Assembly (NCBI RefSeq): GCF_029953285.1
Contig: NZ_JASAOI010000031.1
Location: 62,001 to 126,000, forward strand
Direction: 5' to 3'
From: Yinghuangia seranimata
GTDB lineage: Bacteria; Actinomycetota; Actinomycetes; Streptomycetales; Streptomycetaceae
Length of the DNA stretch: 64,000 nucleotides
Part shown: positions 51,948 to 60,741 of the stretch, piece after piece
How the letters are laid out: each line of letters opens with the position of its first letter
How positions within the stretch are numbered: the stretch's first letter is position 1
Translations under genes and position numbers: made by a program
Notes under the pieces: model-generated
The model's database searches: none
What the model was told of the DNA's origin: nothing
The model's input: only the letters and a program-made list of their open reading frames with translations

Positions 51948-52784
51948 GTGAACCCTGTGATCGACACCACCGAACTGGCCGCCGCGCTCGCCTCGCCGAA
52001 CCCGCCGGTCGTGCTGGACATCCGCTGGAAGCTGGGCGGCCCGCCCGGCCACCCCGCGTACCTGGAGGGGCACGTCCCGGGTGCGCACTACGCCGACATG
52101 GAGGCCGACCTGTCGGCCGAGCCCGGCGTGGACGGCCGCCACCCGCTGCCCGACCCCGACGCGTTCACGGCCGCGATGCGCCGCTTCGGCATCTCCACGG
52201 ACACGGACGTGGTCACGTACGACGGCGCGGAGGGTGTCGGCGCGGCGCGCGCCTGGTGGGTGCTGCGCTACTTCGGCCACACCCGGGTGCGCGTCCTGGA
52301 CGGCGGCTACCGCGCCTGGCAGGCGGCCGGCCTGCCCGTCGAGACCGCCGAACCGGTGACCGGCACAGGGGACTTCACCGCGAAGCCGGGCGGGATGCCG
52401 CTGCTCGACGCCGTGCAGGCCGCCGAGTACGGCCAGGCCGACGACGCGGTCCTGATCGACGTGCGCGCCGTCGAGCGCTTCCGCGGCGAGACCGAGCCGG
52501 TCGACCCGGTCGCCGGGCACATCCCCGGCGCGGTCAACGCGCCCGAGCCGGGCACGCTCGACGACGACAACCTCTTCCTGCTGGCCGCCGCGGCGCTGCG
52601 CGCCCGCTACGAGGCCGTCGGCGCCCTCCCCGGGGTGAGGGTCGGGGCCTACTGCGGATCGGGCGCCACGGCGGCGCACGCGGTCCTGGCGATGGAGCTG
52701 GCCGGCATCGAGGCGGCGCTGTACGCGCCGTCGTGGAGCGGCTGGATCACCGACCCGAGCCGCCCGGTGGCGACCGGCGAATGA
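51948..52784 (+). CDS. Sulfurtransferase (tandem rhodanese domains)
   Basis: 278 residues from GTG 51948, with CAGGAT (51935-51940) seven bases upstream; ATG 51939 is also in frame. Two rhodanese domains are seen. The first (VVLDIRWKL ... HVPGAHYADMEADLS ... DVVTYDGAEGVGAARAWWVLRYFGH) has no Cys in the loop and is structural. The second ends YCGSGATAAH, with the catalytic Cys that carries persulfide. Such enzymes transfer sulfane sulfur from thiosulfate or 3-mercaptopyruvate to cyanide or thiols. The order matches 3-mercaptopyruvate/thiosulfate sulfurtransferases of Streptomyces. Confidence 0.92.
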   Translation: MNPVIDTTELAAALASPNPPVVLDIRWKLGGPPGHPAYLEGHVPGAHYADMEADLSAEPGVDGRHPLPDPDAFTAAMRRFGISTDTDVVTYDGAEGVGAARAWWVLRYFGHTRVRVLDGGYRAWQAAGLPVETAEPVTGTGDFTAKPGGMPLLDAVQAAEYGQADDAVLIDVRAVERFRGETEPVDPVAGHIPGAVNAPEPGTLDDDNLFLLAAAALRARYEAVGALPGVRVGAYCGSGATAAHAVLAMELAGIEAALYAPSWSGWITDPSRPVATGE

Positions 52785-52848
52785 CGCCCTGAGGGAACAC
52801 CGGGGACACCAGGGAGCGGTCGGGGGAGCGGCACACGCCAGGCCGGCG

Positions 52849-53139
52849 TCAGATGGCCGTCCAGTGCGTCGCCTCTGACCGCCCCGCCGCCGTGAAGGCG
52901 ACGAACCCCACGAGCCCCGACGGCAGATCCGCCACGGCGAACCGGCCGAGGTCGTCGGTGAGGACCGTGCGGACGCCCTCGGCGTGCCGAACCTCCAGGC
53001 ACACCCTGCGGGGCACGGTGAGCTGTCCGAGGATGCGGCGCCGCGGTCCGGTCCGGAAGACCTCGACGACCACCTTCAGCGTGGCCGCGTCGAACGTCAG
53101 CACCTGAGGCGGATCGTCGGCGACGCCCCAGCCCGTCAC
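52849..53139 (-). CDS. Carboxypeptidase-regulatory-like domain, C-terminal half (split gene)
   Basis: 96 residues from GTG 53139. The sequence VLTFDAATLKVVVEVFRTGPRRRILGQLTVPRRVCLEVRHAEGVRTVLTDDLGRFAVADLPSGLVGFVAF is the beta-sandwich found in the C-terminal half of small Streptomyces proteins that usually accompany ECF sigma genes. Here the GTG overlaps the stop of a short upstream frame (GTGA). It could be read by re-initiation, or a single base change may have split one gene. No ECF sigma gene is adjacent. Confidence 0.7.
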   Translation of the reverse strand: MTGWGVADDPPQVLTFDAATLKVVVEVFRTGPRRRILGQLTVPRRVCLEVRHAEGVRTVLTDDLGRFAVADLPSGLVGFVAFTAAGRSEATHWTAI

Positions 53140-53309
53140 GGCTCCCGGTGGTGCGGCGGCTGCGGCGGCGCGGGGACCGGCAGGCGCTCCGCCACGTCCC
53201 GCGAGAAGCGCGCGAGCCACGGGTCTACCGCGCCGAACAGCACGCGGACCTCGGCGAGCAGTACGCGCTCGTCCTGATGGCCGACCCGATCCGTTGTCCC
53301 AACGCCCAT
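53136..53309 (-). CDS. Short N-terminal half of the split carboxypeptidase-regulatory-like gene
   Basis: 57 residues from ATG 53309 with a GTGGGGGA ribosome site. The stretch DERVLLAEVRVLFGAVDPWLARFSRDVAERLPVPAPP matches the helical N-terminal part expected before the domain at 52849-53139 in intact relatives. It ends in TGA overlapping the next GTG by four bases. Either two coupled mini-genes or one gene broken by a frameshift. Confidence 0.6.
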   Translation of the reverse strand: MGVGTTDRVGHQDERVLLAEVRVLFGAVDPWLARFSRDVAERLPVPAPPQPPHHREP

Positions 53310-53586
53310 TCCCCCACCGTCCCCGGAGCAGTGACCGGAGCAATCGCCAGAGCGACACAGAGCACCGTTGCGGACACAGTAGGCCCCGCATGTTACGTGG
53401 GGAAGCGATCAGGGATTTTTGCGGCGTGCCCCCGGACGTCGGCTGACGGGCCGCGATAAATCCGGCGATGTCCGCCGATCAGGTCGGGACGGCAGTCCGC
53501 CTGACGCCCGGTCAGATCACCTCGGACCCCGGACACACGTGTGGGGTGGCGCACCGCGCCACCCCACCAGGTCTCACGGACAGCCG

Positions 53587-54594
53587 CTACTCGCGCTTCT
53601 TGCGGCGGCTGCCGAACACGATCTCGTCCCAGCTCGGCACCGTCGCGCGCCGGCCGGGGCGCACGCCGTCGGCCTCCGCCTGCCGGTCGGTGGCGCCGAT
53701 CAGGCGGTCGCGGTGCGGGCCCACGACGCGCGGCACGAGCACGTTCTCGTACGCCGAACCCGCCGACGGGGCGGCACCGGCGGCGGCCGCCGCGGCGGGC
53801 GGGGCCTCCGGCTCGTCGTCGTCGTCCGGCACCGGGGCCGGACGGGGCCGCTCGCCGCCGATCGCCGGTACGTCGATGCGCATCGGCTCGCGCGGGCCGG
53901 CGCCGGCCGACTCGCCGCGCAGCCCGGGCACCGCGTCCAGCAGGCTGGTGATCGCGTCGTCCCCGGTGTTGCGGGGGAGCGAGGCCAGCCGCGGGCGGAA
54001 CGGGAACGGGGTTTCGGGTGCGCCGGTGTGCTCGCCGACGAGCGAACGCGCCTCGTCGTCGTTCGTGGTGACGAGGCGGCGGGGCGGGTCGAAGCTCCAA
54101 CTGGCCGAGTGCATCTCGCCTTCGGCGCGGTAGAGCAGCAGGATCTCCCAGCTGCCGTCGTCGCGCCGCCACGAGTCCCACTGCACCGAGTCGGACTCGG
54201 CGCCGCGCAGGTGAAGGCGCTCGGTGACGATCTCGCCGAGCAGCGGTCCGGCGGACTCGCCCTGGCGGCGGATGGGGGTCTTGCGGGCGCGCTCGGCCAT
54301 GAAGGCGCGCTCGGCGAGCACGGGTCCTTCGAAGCGGCGGACACGGTCCACGGGGATGCCGGCCAGTTGCGCGACCTCTTCGGCTGTCGCGCCTGCCCTT
54401 ATACGCGCCTGGATGTCACGCGGCCGGAGCTGGCTCTCGACCTCGATCTCGATCTGGCCGAGCCGGGCCCGGTCGCCGCGCACGGCGGCGCGCAGGCGCT
54501 CGTCGATGGCAAGGCTGAACTCGGTACCGTCGGCAGCCTTCAGCACCAGCCGTGTGCCGTCGTTGCTGACGGCCACGACACGCAGTTCGGGCAT
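53587..54594 (-). CDS. sepH: Septation protein SepH (DUF3071)
   Basis: 335 residues from ATG 54594, with GGGAGG six bases upstream. It is a cell-division protein that in Streptomyces binds FtsZ and promotes its assembly during sporulation septation. The DUF3071 N-terminus has MPELRVVAVSNDGTRLVLKAADGTEFSLAIDERLRAAVRGD, then a helix-turn-helix-like ATAEEVAQLAGIPVDRVRRFEGPVLAERAFM (about 72-105). It continues to a Trp-rich block VQWDSWRRDDGSWEILLLY. The C-terminus is Pro/Asp/Ala-rich and ends VPSWDEIVFGSRRKK, a conserved tail. It stands as a single gene. Confidence 0.92.
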   Translation of the reverse strand: MPELRVVAVSNDGTRLVLKAADGTEFSLAIDERLRAAVRGDRARLGQIEIEVESQLRPRDIQARIRAGATAEEVAQLAGIPVDRVRRFEGPVLAERAFMAERARKTPIRRQGESAGPLLGEIVTERLHLRGAESDSVQWDSWRRDDGSWEILLLYRAEGEMHSASWSFDPPRRLVTTNDDEARSLVGEHTGAPETPFPFRPRLASLPRNTGDDAITSLLDAVPGLRGESAGAGPREPMRIDVPAIGGERPRPAPVPDDDDEPEAPPAAAAAAGAAPSAGSAYENVLVPRVVGPHRDRLIGATDRQAEADGVRPGRRATVPSWDEIVFGSRRKKRE

Positions 54595-55082
54595 GGGGAC
54601 CTCCCGGGTGGTGCCTGCCGACGTCACCTGCGTCGATGCTCCCGTTACGAGTGTGACTTGCCCAGTGGCGGCGTGCCACAACCTGACCGATTTGTCCCGG
54701 CGTGTCGGATATTCGTACCGATCACACCGTTATGTCGTGGTTGCTCCCTGAGTGGCGGTTCCAGAGGAATCAGCCGCTGGAGTGCGGTATCTGATTTGCG
54801 GGTGTCCGATCACGTACGATCGGTCGCTTCCCCCCTCCACGCAGGTCATTCCGGAACCTCGCGTGAACAGTACTCCATTTGGGGGCGCGGCCGGGCCGCA
54901 CCGCGCCGTAACGACGCGTCCACATCCGGGCGAAATATTTCGGCCGCCCCCGGTGAGCTTCCTCACAAGATCGCCGGAAACGGAACCCGCGAGGTGGTGC
55001 CGGTGGTCTGAGACAGCAGAAGAGTCCTGGCAAGTCGTGATTCACCCCCTTTGCGCCGGGACCGGCGCGAACGAGGAGTGTG

Positions 55083-55946
55083 ATGCACGACAGGCCCGAC
55101 CAACCCGGCACCGCCGAACGGGAACGCCAGCGCAGGCGCGTCGATCTGAACGGTACTCAGGTGGCGGCCAGCGCGCTCGCGGCGGTCTCGTCGGCGTTCC
55201 TGCTGTCCACCCTCGGCGTCGCCGGCACGGTGATCGGCGCGGCCATCGCGAGCGTCGTGGCGACCGTCGGAAGTGCGGTGTACGTACACGTGTTCAGGCG
55301 CACGGGAGACCAACTCCGCGACGCGCGCGCCTACATCGCGACACCGTCGAACGCGGTGTCGAACGCGCCGCTGCCGCCCGACCTGGAGAAGACCCGTGTG
55401 CTGCCTGTGTTCGACCCGAACACCTATGGCACCCAAGCCCCGTCGGCGCCGACCGCCGAACCGGCCCGTGGCAGAACGTGGTTGGTCCGCTCGGCCGTCG
55501 CCGCGCTGGCCGTGTTCGCCATCGCCATGACCGCGATCACCGTCGTCGAGGTGGGCACCGGGCGGTCGTTCGCGAGCCTGTTCGGGAACGGCAACGACCG
55601 GCCGTCCATCACCCAGATCGGCGGAGGAGGCGGCTCCGGGCACCAGCAGCAGGACGACGGCACGCGCGAGAACAAGACGCCGCGGGAAGGCTCCACGCCC
55701 TCGCAGGGCGAGGACAAGCCGACGTCCAGCGGCACGCCAACGTCGCCGACCCGGGGCCCCGACCCCACGGGCAGCGCGAGCCCGCCGCCGCCCACCAGCG
55801 CGCCGCCGACGTCGGCGCCTCCGACGTCGCCGACCACCTCCCCGCCGACGAGCAGCGCGCCGCCGACGGGGCAGGCCGACTCCCCGTCCACCGGCGGCCG
55901 CCAGAGCGGACAGCCGGACGCGCCGGACGGGGCGCGGAACGGCTGA
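55083..55946 (+). CDS. Hypothetical membrane protein with Pro/Thr/Ser-rich exterior
   Basis: 287 residues from ATG 55083 with GAGGAG upstream. Two hydrophobic helices near the N-terminus (about 26-46 and 48-70, VAASALAAVSSAFLLSTLGVAGTVIGAAIASVVATVGSAVYVHVF) are followed by a short cytoplasmic loop. Then comes a third helix (about 138-160) and a C-terminal stretch of about 120 residues almost only Pro, Ser, Thr, Gly and Asp (repeats of PPTSAPPTSP). The layout suggests an envelope protein with a flexible outer tail. I do not recognise the family. A terminator shared with the FAD oxidase follows. Confidence 0.8.
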   Translation: MHDRPDQPGTAERERQRRRVDLNGTQVAASALAAVSSAFLLSTLGVAGTVIGAAIASVVATVGSAVYVHVFRRTGDQLRDARAYIATPSNAVSNAPLPPDLEKTRVLPVFDPNTYGTQAPSAPTAEPARGRTWLVRSAVAALAVFAIAMTAITVVEVGTGRSFASLFGNGNDRPSITQIGGGGGSGHQQQDDGTRENKTPREGSTPSQGEDKPTSSGTPTSPTRGPDPTGSASPPPPTSAPPTSAPPTSPTTSPPTSSAPPTGQADSPSTGGRQSGQPDAPDGARNG

Positions 55947-55954
55947 GACCACCG

Positions 55955-55981
55955 CCTGACGGCCGCCTCGCGGCCGTCAGG
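55955..55981. terminator. Bidirectional terminator
   Basis: A 12-bp perfect stem, 55955-55966 with 55970-55981, loop CTC. It overlaps the stop codon of the FAD oxidase. Confidence 0.85.
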
Positions 55982-57287
55982 CGCCCAGCACCCGCCGCAG
56001 GTAGTCGTTGCCGAACCGGCGGTCCGGGTCGACCCGGTCGCGCAGCGCGGTGAACTCCTTGAAGTGCGGGTAGACCTCGGCGAAGTACTCGGCGTCGCGC
56101 GTGTGCAGCTTGCCCCAGTGCGGCCGCCCCTGATGCGCCGTCATGATCTTCTCGACGGCGGTGAAGTACCGCTCGTGCGGAGTGCCGCGGAACATGTGCA
56201 CCGCGATGTACGCGCTGTCGCGCCCGCTCGCGGTCGACAGCCACATGTCGTCCGACGGCGCGATGCGCACCTCCACGGGGAACGACACCTTCTCGTCCCC
56301 GTTGTTGACCAGCTGGTGCACCTCGCGCAGCGCGGACGTGAGCGCCTCGCGCGGAAGCGCGTACTCCATCTCCACGAACCGCACCCGGCGCGGGCTGGTG
56401 AACACCTTGAACGACGTGTCGGTGTAGCTGCGCGCCGACAGCGCCTTGCTGGAGATCCGTGCGATGGTGGGAATCGCCTTGGGCGCGGCCTTGCCGACCT
56501 TGCAGGCGAGCCCGAACACGCCGTTCGACAGCAGCTCGTCGTCCAGCAGGAAGCGGGCACGGGACAGCGGCTTGGCGGGTCCCGCGCTGCGGTTGTTGCG
56601 CTTCACATTGCAGTTGTCGGTGTGCGGGAACCAGTAGAACTCGAAGTGCTCGTTGTCCGTGGACAGTTCGTCGAAGCGCGAGAGCACCTCGTCGAGGCCC
56701 ATCGGCTCCTCGTGCGCCTCCAGCAGGAACGAGGGCTCCACCGCGAACGTGAGCGCGGTGACGATGCCCAGCGAGCCGAGGCCGACCCGCGCGCCGGCGA
56801 ACAGCTCGGCGTTCTCGTCCGCGGAGCAGGTGACGATCTCGCCGTCCGCGAGCACGATCTCCATCCCGCGGATCTGGCCGGACAGCGCGCCCGACGCGCG
56901 GCCCGTCCCGTGCGTGCCGGTGCCGGTCGCGCCAGCGAGGCTCTGCACGGCGATGTCGCCCATGTTGGTGAGCGCGAGCCCGCGCTGCGCGAGCATCGTG
57001 TTGAAGTCTTCCAGGCGGGTCCCGGAGGCGACGGTCACGGTGCCGGCCTCGGCGTCCACCGCCTGTATGCCGGTCAGCCCCTCGGGCCGCACCAGCACAC
57101 CGTCGGTGACCGCGACCGAGGTGAACGAGTGGCCGGCGCCTACGGCCTTCACCCGCAGCCCGTCCTCGGCCGCGCGGCGTACCAGCGCGGAAACCTCTTC
57201 GGCGGAACGGGGTGTGACCACACGCCGGGGCCGGGCGGACTGGTTGCCGGCCCAGTTCTTCCAGGACGTGGGGGTGGACGTGCTCAC
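55977..57287 (-). CDS. FAD-linked sugar-lactone/alditol oxidase (D-arabinono-1,4-lactone oxidase type)
   Basis: 436 residues from GTG 57287 with TTGGAGGAC upstream. It has a PCMH-type FAD domain with AVGAGHSFT (His that likely binds FAD covalently) and [10 protein letters not shown]. The ALO domain follows, with the end motif HWGKLH. These flavoproteins oxidise sugar lactones (arabinono- or gulonolactone) or sugar alcohols and pass electrons to oxygen, giving H2O2. The substrate is unproven. It is divergent from ferrochelatase, with 150 bases between. Confidence 0.93.
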   Translation of the reverse strand: MSTSTPTSWKNWAGNQSARPRRVVTPRSAEEVSALVRRAAEDGLRVKAVGAGHSFTSVAVTDGVLVRPEGLTGIQAVDAEAGTVTVASGTRLEDFNTMLAQRGLALTNMGDIAVQSLAGATGTGTHGTGRASGALSGQIRGMEIVLADGEIVTCSADENAELFAGARVGLGSLGIVTALTFAVEPSFLLEAHEEPMGLDEVLSRFDELSTDNEHFEFYWFPHTDNCNVKRNNRSAGPAKPLSRARFLLDDELLSNGVFGLACKVGKAAPKAIPTIARISSKALSARSYTDTSFKVFTSPRRVRFVEMEYALPREALTSALREVHQLVNNGDEKVSFPVEVRIAPSDDMWLSTASGRDSAYIAVHMFRGTPHERYFTAVEKIMTAHQGRPHWGKLHTRDAEYFAEVYPHFKEFTALRDRVDPDRRFGNDYLRRVLGA

Positions 57288-57437
57288 GAGGTCCTCCAAG
57301 GGGCGGAGGCGGACCGGTGCCGGGGGCCTCCTGCATGGGATGCCCGGACATTACCCGTCGGTCACCTGGCACGGGAAGACCCGTTCCGACCGAGTGGTGG
57401 GCGGATCTGCGGCGGGAGCAGTGGGAGGATCGGACCC

Positions 57438-58562
57438 ATGCACGACGCGCACGCCACCTCCGCGGACCCGGCGCCCTTCGACGCGCTGCTCCTGCTGTCC
57501 TTCGGCGGCCCCGAGGGGCCCGACGAGGTCATCCCGTTCCTGGAGAACGTCACCCGCGGGCGCGGCGTCCCGCCCGAGCGGCTGGCGGAAGCGGGCGCGC
57601 ACTACACGCTGTTCGGGGGCGTGAGCCCGATCAACGCGCAGAACCGCGAGCTGATCGCCGCGATCGAGAAGGAGTTCGCCGCGCACGGGCCGGCGCTGCC
57701 CGTGTACTGGGGCAACCGCAACTGGCGGCCCTACCTCGACGACACCCTTCGCCGGATGACCGAGGACGGGGTGCGCCGCGCGGCCGTCCTGGTGACCAGC
57801 GCATATGCGTCCTACTCCGGCTGCGGGCAGTACCACGAGAACCTGATCGCCGCGCGGGCGAAGGCCGGCCCGCAGGCGCCGCGGCTGGACAAGCTGCGCC
57901 ACTACTTCAACCACCCCGGCTTCGTGGAGCCCCTGGTCGACCACACGCTTGAGGCGCTGGCGCGGCTGCCCGAGGCCGTGCGCGAGGGCGCGCGCCTGGT
58001 GATGACGACGCACTCGGTGCCCACGGTGACGGCCGCGACCTCCGGGCCCGGCGGGAACGCCTATGTGACGCAGCACCAGGAGACCGCCCGCCTGGTCGCC
58101 GAGGGCGTCGCCGAGGCGCTCGGCCGTGAGCATGCGTGGGACCTCGTCTTCCAGAGCCGCAGCGGCCCGCCCCAGGTGCCGTGGCTGGAGCCCGACGTCA
58201 ACGACCACCTGGCGGCCTTGCACGCGGACGGTGTCCCGGCCGCGGTCCTGGTGCCGATCGGGTTCCTGTCCGACCACATGGAGGTCGTCTACGACCTCGA
58301 CACCGAGGCCGCCCGCACCGCCGCCGACCTGGGCCTGCCCGTCACCCGCGCGGCGACCACCGGGGCCGACCCGCGGTTCGCCGCCGCCGTCCGCGAACTG
58401 CTGCTCGAGCGTGCCGCCGCGCTCCGCGGCGGGACGCCGGCCCGCTGCGCGCTCGGCGCCCTCGGCGCGAGCCACGACGTCTGCCCGGTCGGCTGCTGCC
58501 CCGATCCGCGCGGTACGGGCGACGGGCGCCGCGGCGAGGCGCTGCTGGACGCCCCTCGCTGA
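57438..58562 (+). CDS. cpfC: Ferrochelatase (coproporphyrin III type)
   Basis: 374 residues from ATG 57438, with GAGGAT seven bases before it (leaderless). It inserts iron into coproporphyrin III in the heme route of Gram-positive bacteria. Motifs: [67 protein letters not shown] (active-site His), [22 protein letters not shown], and [21 protein letters not shown] (active Glu). The C-terminus holds CPVGCCP, which with the Cys at about 334 could bind a [2Fe-2S] cluster, as in actinobacterial enzymes. It lies 42 bases before the IMPase gene. Confidence 0.95.
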   Translation: MHDAHATSADPAPFDALLLLSFGGPEGPDEVIPFLENVTRGRGVPPERLAEAGAHYTLFGGVSPINAQNRELIAAIEKEFAAHGPALPVYWGNRNWRPYLDDTLRRMTEDGVRRAAVLVTSAYASYSGCGQYHENLIAARAKAGPQAPRLDKLRHYFNHPGFVEPLVDHTLEALARLPEAVREGARLVMTTHSVPTVTAATSGPGGNAYVTQHQETARLVAEGVAEALGREHAWDLVFQSRSGPPQVPWLEPDVNDHLAALHADGVPAAVLVPIGFLSDHMEVVYDLDTEAARTAADLGLPVTRAATTGADPRFAAAVRELLLERAAALRGGTPARCALGALGASHDVCPVGCCPDPRGTGDGRRGEALLDAPR

Positions 58563-58604
58563 CACGGCCGCGCGGGCCGCCCGGCCTGCTGACAGGATGG
58601 CCGG

Positions 58605-59408
58605 GTGACCACCAAGCACCTGGAAGCGGAAACCGCGGACCTGCTCGAGCTCGCGCTGTCGGCCGCCCGTGTCGCGGGCGGCATGCTGCTCGTCGACCGG
58701 CCCGCCGACCTGGGGGTCGCCGCGACCAAGAGCAGCCCCACCGACGTCGTCACCGAGATGGACACGGCCGCCGAGAAGCTCATCGTCGACTTCCTGCGCG
58801 CCCGCCGCCCGCACGACGGGTTCCTCGGCGAGGAGGGCGCGGGCGAGGCCGGGGAGAGCGGGATCCGCTGGGTCGTCGACCCGATCGACGGCACCGTGAA
58901 CTACCTGTACGGGCTGCCGGCCTGGTGCGTGTCCATCGCCGCGGAGGACGCCGACGGCGCGATCGTCGGTGTCGTCGAAGTCCCCACGCAGCGCGAGACG
59001 TTCCACGCGGTGCGCGGCGGCGGGGCGTTCCGCAACGGGGTCGCGGTGCGCGCCAACACGGGCATCCCCATGGACCGCGCGCTGGTGGCCACCGGCTTCG
59101 GGTACACGGTGGAGCGCCGTACGCGGCAGGCGGAAGTGGTGCGGCAGCTGCTGCCGGCGGTGCGTGACATCCGCCGCTACGGCTCGGCCGCGATCGACCT
59201 GTGCGCGCTGGCGTGCGGCCGGGTGGACGCCTACTACGAGCGGGGCCTCAACCCGTGGGACGTGGCCGCGGGCGGGCTGATCGCCGCCGAGGCGGGTGCC
59301 TCGGTCGGCGTGCTGCGGGTCGAGGACGACGGGTCGAACCTCGTGGTCGGCGCGGCCTCGCCGCTGTACGAGGAGCTCGCCGCGACGCTCGAACAACTCG
59401 GCGCCTGA
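58605..59408 (+). CDS. Inositol monophosphatase family protein
   Basis: 267 residues from GTG 58605, with CAGGAT (58593-58598) six bases before it, so leaderless. It is a Mg2+-dependent sugar phosphatase (IMPase/FIG superfamily). Motifs: GEEGAG (metal Glu), WVVDPIDGTVNYLYG (metal Asp residues and phosphate loop), and NPWDVAAGGLIAAEAG (third Asp). Substrates may be inositol phosphate, histidinol phosphate or NADP. The spacing to the ferrochelatase (42 bases) allows separate transcription. Confidence 0.93.
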   Translation: MTTKHLEAETADLLELALSAARVAGGMLLVDRPADLGVAATKSSPTDVVTEMDTAAEKLIVDFLRARRPHDGFLGEEGAGEAGESGIRWVVDPIDGTVNYLYGLPAWCVSIAAEDADGAIVGVVEVPTQRETFHAVRGGGAFRNGVAVRANTGIPMDRALVATGFGYTVERRTRQAEVVRQLLPAVRDIRRYGSAAIDLCALACGRVDAYYERGLNPWDVAAGGLIAAEAGASVGVLRVEDDGSNLVVGAASPLYEELAATLEQLGA

Positions 59409-59466
59409 CTGACCGCCGCGGCGGCCCCTCGTATCGCGGTGGCGGGGTGGTCCCGCAAACAACAAC

Positions 59467-59500
59467 CCCCCGGCCGACGCCCGGTCGCGTCCGCCGGGGG
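59467..59500 (+). terminator. Hairpin after the IMPase gene
   Basis: CCCCCGGC (59467-59474) with GCCGGGGG (59493-59500) around an 18-base loop; weak. Confidence 0.4.
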
Positions 59501-59596
59501 AGCGGCACCCCCGTGGTCCTGCTGTCGGTTCCTGTGCGCATCCTGTGCGCGTGCGCGCAGCGGTGTGCGCGGGCTGTGCTTCGTGCCCGGGTCGGG

Positions 59597-59770
59597 TCAG
59601 GCGCTCTCGGGCAGCACCTGCACGCCGTGGTCCGAGGCCATCCGCACCAGGTCCTGAAGCTCCTCCTGCTGAACTTCGACCAGGAAGTCGTCGCCGTTGT
59701 CGAAGGCCTGTTTCAAGGCCTGTTCCGTCTCTCGTATCCGACGCAGCACATCGGCGGTGAACTCGTCCAT
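59597..59770 (-). CDS. 57-residue conserved small protein
   Basis: From ATG 59770 it reads MDEFTADVLRRIRETEQALKQAFDNGDDFLVEVQQEELQDLVRMASDHGVQVLPESA in pattern: an acidic two-helix hairpin with no Cys and no membrane segment. The amphipathic helices and the position between IMPase and the two-component genes recall a small gene found at this place in Streptomyces. Function is not known. Confidence 0.75.
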   Translation of the reverse strand: MDEFTADVLRRIRETEQALKQAFDNGDDFLVEVQQEELQDLVRMASDHGVQVLPESA

Positions 59771-60075
59771 GTGGGGCCCCAAGTGACTCGAATGGTCGCC
59801 GGTTTGGGTTGTCCTACCCCTGGTCCCACGCCCCGAAAACCGCCGGAGCGTGTGCAGGTGTGAGCCTCGTCGCACTCCGCTGCGGGGCGAATCCGAAGGG
59901 TGCGGCATATCGGGCGGCGGGTGCGCTTACCGACGCTTTACCGGGCCCCGGGGGAAGATGGAGGCACCGTCGGCGCCGCCCCTCGAGGCACGGCGAACGC
60001 CCGGCCGCGGGCGGCGGCCGACGGTCCAAACTCGGTAAAAAAGTCGAATCAGTAAAAAGTCGAAAGGGACACGCG
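59771..60075. other. 305-base divergent region before the response regulator
   Basis: GC-rich except at the right end, where the A-rich repeats (60035-60064) precede AAAGGGA, the response regulator's ribosome site. No gene is seen. Confidence 0.5.
60035..60064 (+). repeat. A-rich direct repeats before cutR
   Basis: GTAAAAAAGTCGAA (60035-60048) and GTAAAAAGTCGAA (60052-60064). These are A-tracts rare in this genome, placed 12-40 bases before the response regulator start. They could bind the regulator itself or affect translation. Confidence 0.6.
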
Positions 60076-60741
60076 GTGCGGGTTCTGGTGGTCGAGGACG
60101 AGCAGCTCCTTGCCGACGCGGTGGCGACCGGCCTGCGTCGTGAGGCCATGGCCGTCGACGTCGTGTACGACGGCGAGGCCGCGCTGGAGCGCGTCGCCGT
60201 CAACGACTACGACGTCGTGGTGCTCGACCGCGACCTGCCGCTCGTGCACGGGGACGACGTGTGCCGTGCGGTGATCGACACCGGCCTGCCGACCCGGATC
60301 CTGATGCTGACCGCGTCCGGCGACGTCAGCGACCGCGTCGAGGGCCTGGAGCTGGGCGCCGACGACTACCTGCCGAAGCCGTTCGCGTTCAGCGAGCTGA
60401 CCGCCCGGGTCCGCGCGCTGGGCCGACGCGCCGTGACGGCGCTGCCGCCGGTCCTGGAGCGGGCCGGCATCAGGCTCGACCCGAACCGCCGCGAGGTGGT
60501 GCGCGACGGCCTGCCGATCCACCTCTCGCCGAAGGAGTTCGCGGTGCTCGAGGTGCTGATGCGCGCCGACGGCTCCGTCGTCTCGGCCGAACAAATGCTC
60601 GAAAAGGCGTGGGACGAGAACACCGACCCGTTCACGAACGTCGTCCGCGTCACCGTCATGACGCTGCGCCGCAAGCTCGGCGAGCCCGCGGTGATCATGA
60701 CGGTGCCCGGCGCCGGGTACCGCATCGGCGACGCCGCGTGA
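60076..60741 (+). CDS. cutR: Response regulator, OmpR type (CutR-like)
   Basis: 221 residues from GTG 60076 with AAAGGGA seven bases upstream. The receiver domain (1-115) has the acid pocket VVEDEQ (E8, D9), phospho-acceptor Asp51 (VVVLDRDLP), Thr in LMLTASG and Lys in YLPKPF. The OmpR winged helix (about 130-221) has RREVVRDGLPIHLSPKEFAVLEVLM and TMTLRRKLGEPAVIMTVPGAGYRIG. The stop overlaps the kinase start (GTGA). By position next to ferrochelatase/IMPase and by the RR-HK order it matches CutR of Streptomyces, a system tied to copper and secretion stress. The symbol is inference. Confidence 0.9.
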   Translation: MRVLVVEDEQLLADAVATGLRREAMAVDVVYDGEAALERVAVNDYDVVVLDRDLPLVHGDDVCRAVIDTGLPTRILMLTASGDVSDRVEGLELGADDYLPKPFAFSELTARVRALGRRAVTALPPVLERAGIRLDPNRREVVRDGLPIHLSPKEFAVLEVLMRADGSVVSAEQMLEKAWDENTDPFTNVVRVTVMTLRRKLGEPAVIMTVPGAGYRIGDAA

